Shown here: piece after piece, positions 13,511 to 14,256 of the stretch
How positions within the stretch are numbered: the first letter of the stretch is position 1
Layout of the letters: every line of letters begins with the position of its first letter
Source: JBBQKP01 sp038326995
GTDB lineage: Bacteria > Planctomycetota > Phycisphaerae > Tepidisphaerales > Tepidisphaeraceae
NCBI GenBank assembly: GCA_038326995.1
Contig: JBBQKP010000071.1
Span: 1 to 14,256, forward strand
Direction: 5' to 3'
Length of the DNA stretch: 14,256 bases
Notes under the pieces: model-generated
Database searches by the model: none
Seen by the model: the letters and a program-made list of their open reading frames with translations, nothing else
What the model was told of the DNA's origin: nothing
Position numbers and translations under genes: made by a program

Positions 13511-14256
13511 ATGACAGAGGCGAGACTTCCAGAGCTGGTTCGCGACGTCGCCTTCGCGTGCGATGCGCCGCTTCCCGAAGTGCTGGAAGACGCCTCGGCC
13601 GCGTTCCAGGGAAACGATCAGGATCAGATTTATTTCGTCGGCCTGATCGGCGGGAAAGACGTCGGCAAGAGCACGCTGGTGAACTCACTCGCGGGCGAGG
13701 CAATCGCCACCCCAAGCGGGCACGGCGAGGGCACGCGGCAAGTGCTCGCCTATGTTCATCAGACGCAGAGCGAGCACGTTTCGAAGATGCTGAGCGCGAT
13801 CATTCCGGGCAAGTTTTCGATCCACGCACACAGTGTTGATTCGCTGCGTCAGCAAGTTCTGCTCGATCTTCCTGATATTGATTCGGTCTTCGTCGACCAC
13901 GTGCAGACCACGCGAAAAATGCTTCGGCACATGCTGTTTCCGATCTGGGTTCAGAGCATTGAAAAGTATGCCGACCAAAGACCGGCAGAGCTGCTTCGAC
14001 AGGTGGCGGCGGGCAATGATCCGCAGAATTTCATCTTCGTGCTGAGCAAGGGCGATTTGGTCGTGCGGCGCGAAGGCCCGGCCGCGCTGCAGGAACTCTC
14101 GCAAGACCACGCCAGGCGACTGACGGCATTGCTCGCTCTTGACGCGCCGCCTCGCGTGTTCGTCACGGGCGAACACGAATCACTGCTGCCCGATTTAGAG
14201 CAACTTCGGTCGCTGGTCGCACGGGATCGCGATCGCGATCTGATTCGACAATCCGC
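13511..14256 (+). CDS. dynamin-like / HSR1-type GTPase, N-terminal part (3' end outside window)
   Basis: The frame is open from 13424 to the window end; the only standard start codon is ATG 13511. The P-loop is 'GGKDVGKST' (47-55) inside 'YFVGLIGGKDVGKSTLVNSL'. The G3 position reads 'LDLPDIDS' (118-125), an atypical DxPD instead of DxxG, and G4 is 'LSKGD' (178-182). This G-domain pattern fits the large, poorly known dynamin-like GTPases that may act at membranes; the effector part lies beyond the window. No Shine-Dalgarno is visible before the ATG, and the coding-like composition continues upstream to about 13436 without a start codon, so the true start may be lost or non-standard. Confidence 0.75.
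   Translation, partial: MTEARLPELVRDVAFACDAPLPEVLEDASAAFQGNDQDQIYFVGLIGGKDVGKSTLVNSLAGEAIATPSGHGEGTRQVLAYVHQTQSEHVSKMLSAIIPGKFSIHAHSVDSLRQQVLLDLPDIDSVFVDHVQTTRKMLRHMLFPIWVQSIEKYADQRPAELLRQVAAGNDPQNFIFVLSKGDLVVRREGPAALQELSQDHARRLTALLALDAPPRVFVTGEHESLLPDLEQLRSLVARDRDRDLIRQS

Overview
The window reads as chromosome of a planctomycete, most likely class Phycisphaerae. The reasons are moderately high GC, a secreted delta-60-repeat protein whose N-terminus carries the 'LEQRRHFTAAG' type signature common on planctomycete exported proteins, a TPR membrane protein with a Thr/Arg/Pro tail, and a flagellin gene standing alone. This assignment comes from protein style only, not from a marker-gene search.

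Layout, left to right. (1) 2-1345: the C-terminal part of a TMTC-like membrane/TPR protein, cut by the window edge. (2) 1728-3074: a stress pair, a Dps-type ferritin followed by a two-domain protein with a HicA-like N-terminus and an eRF1/host-attachment-like C-terminus. (3) 3123-4302: a good sigma70-type promoter, ribosomal protein bL28 and a METTL21/ETFB-type methyltransferase, closed by a strong hairpin terminator that can work in both directions. (4) 4647-6515, minus strand: an AAA ATPase with a degenerate first and an intact second AAA module. It diverges from (5) 6841-9747: a large delta-60-repeat/RTX-like surface protein with an apparently almost leaderless start. (6) 10077-12025: a flagellin gene with a long, structured, GGA-rich leader and a clear terminator. 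(7) 12031-13430: an accessory-looking stretch with a 10-bp-periodic repeat, what looks like the 3' end of an RNase P RNA gene, and a minus-strand higBA-type toxin-antitoxin pair whose toxin gene is frameshifted. (8) 13511 to the end: the N-terminal part of a dynamin-like GTPase, cut by the window edge.

Most genes are housekeeping or lineage-typical. The spots that merit a second look are the rnpB-like 3' remnant beside the broken toxin gene (possible attachment site or island edge), the flagellin leader (long, structured, five ANGGA motifs, possible CsrA control), the Dps/HicA-eRF1 pair, and the compound stem-loop between the convergent genes at 4398-4447. No CRISPR array, tRNA, intact rRNA or transposase gene was seen. 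No clear new multi-gene defence system was found.
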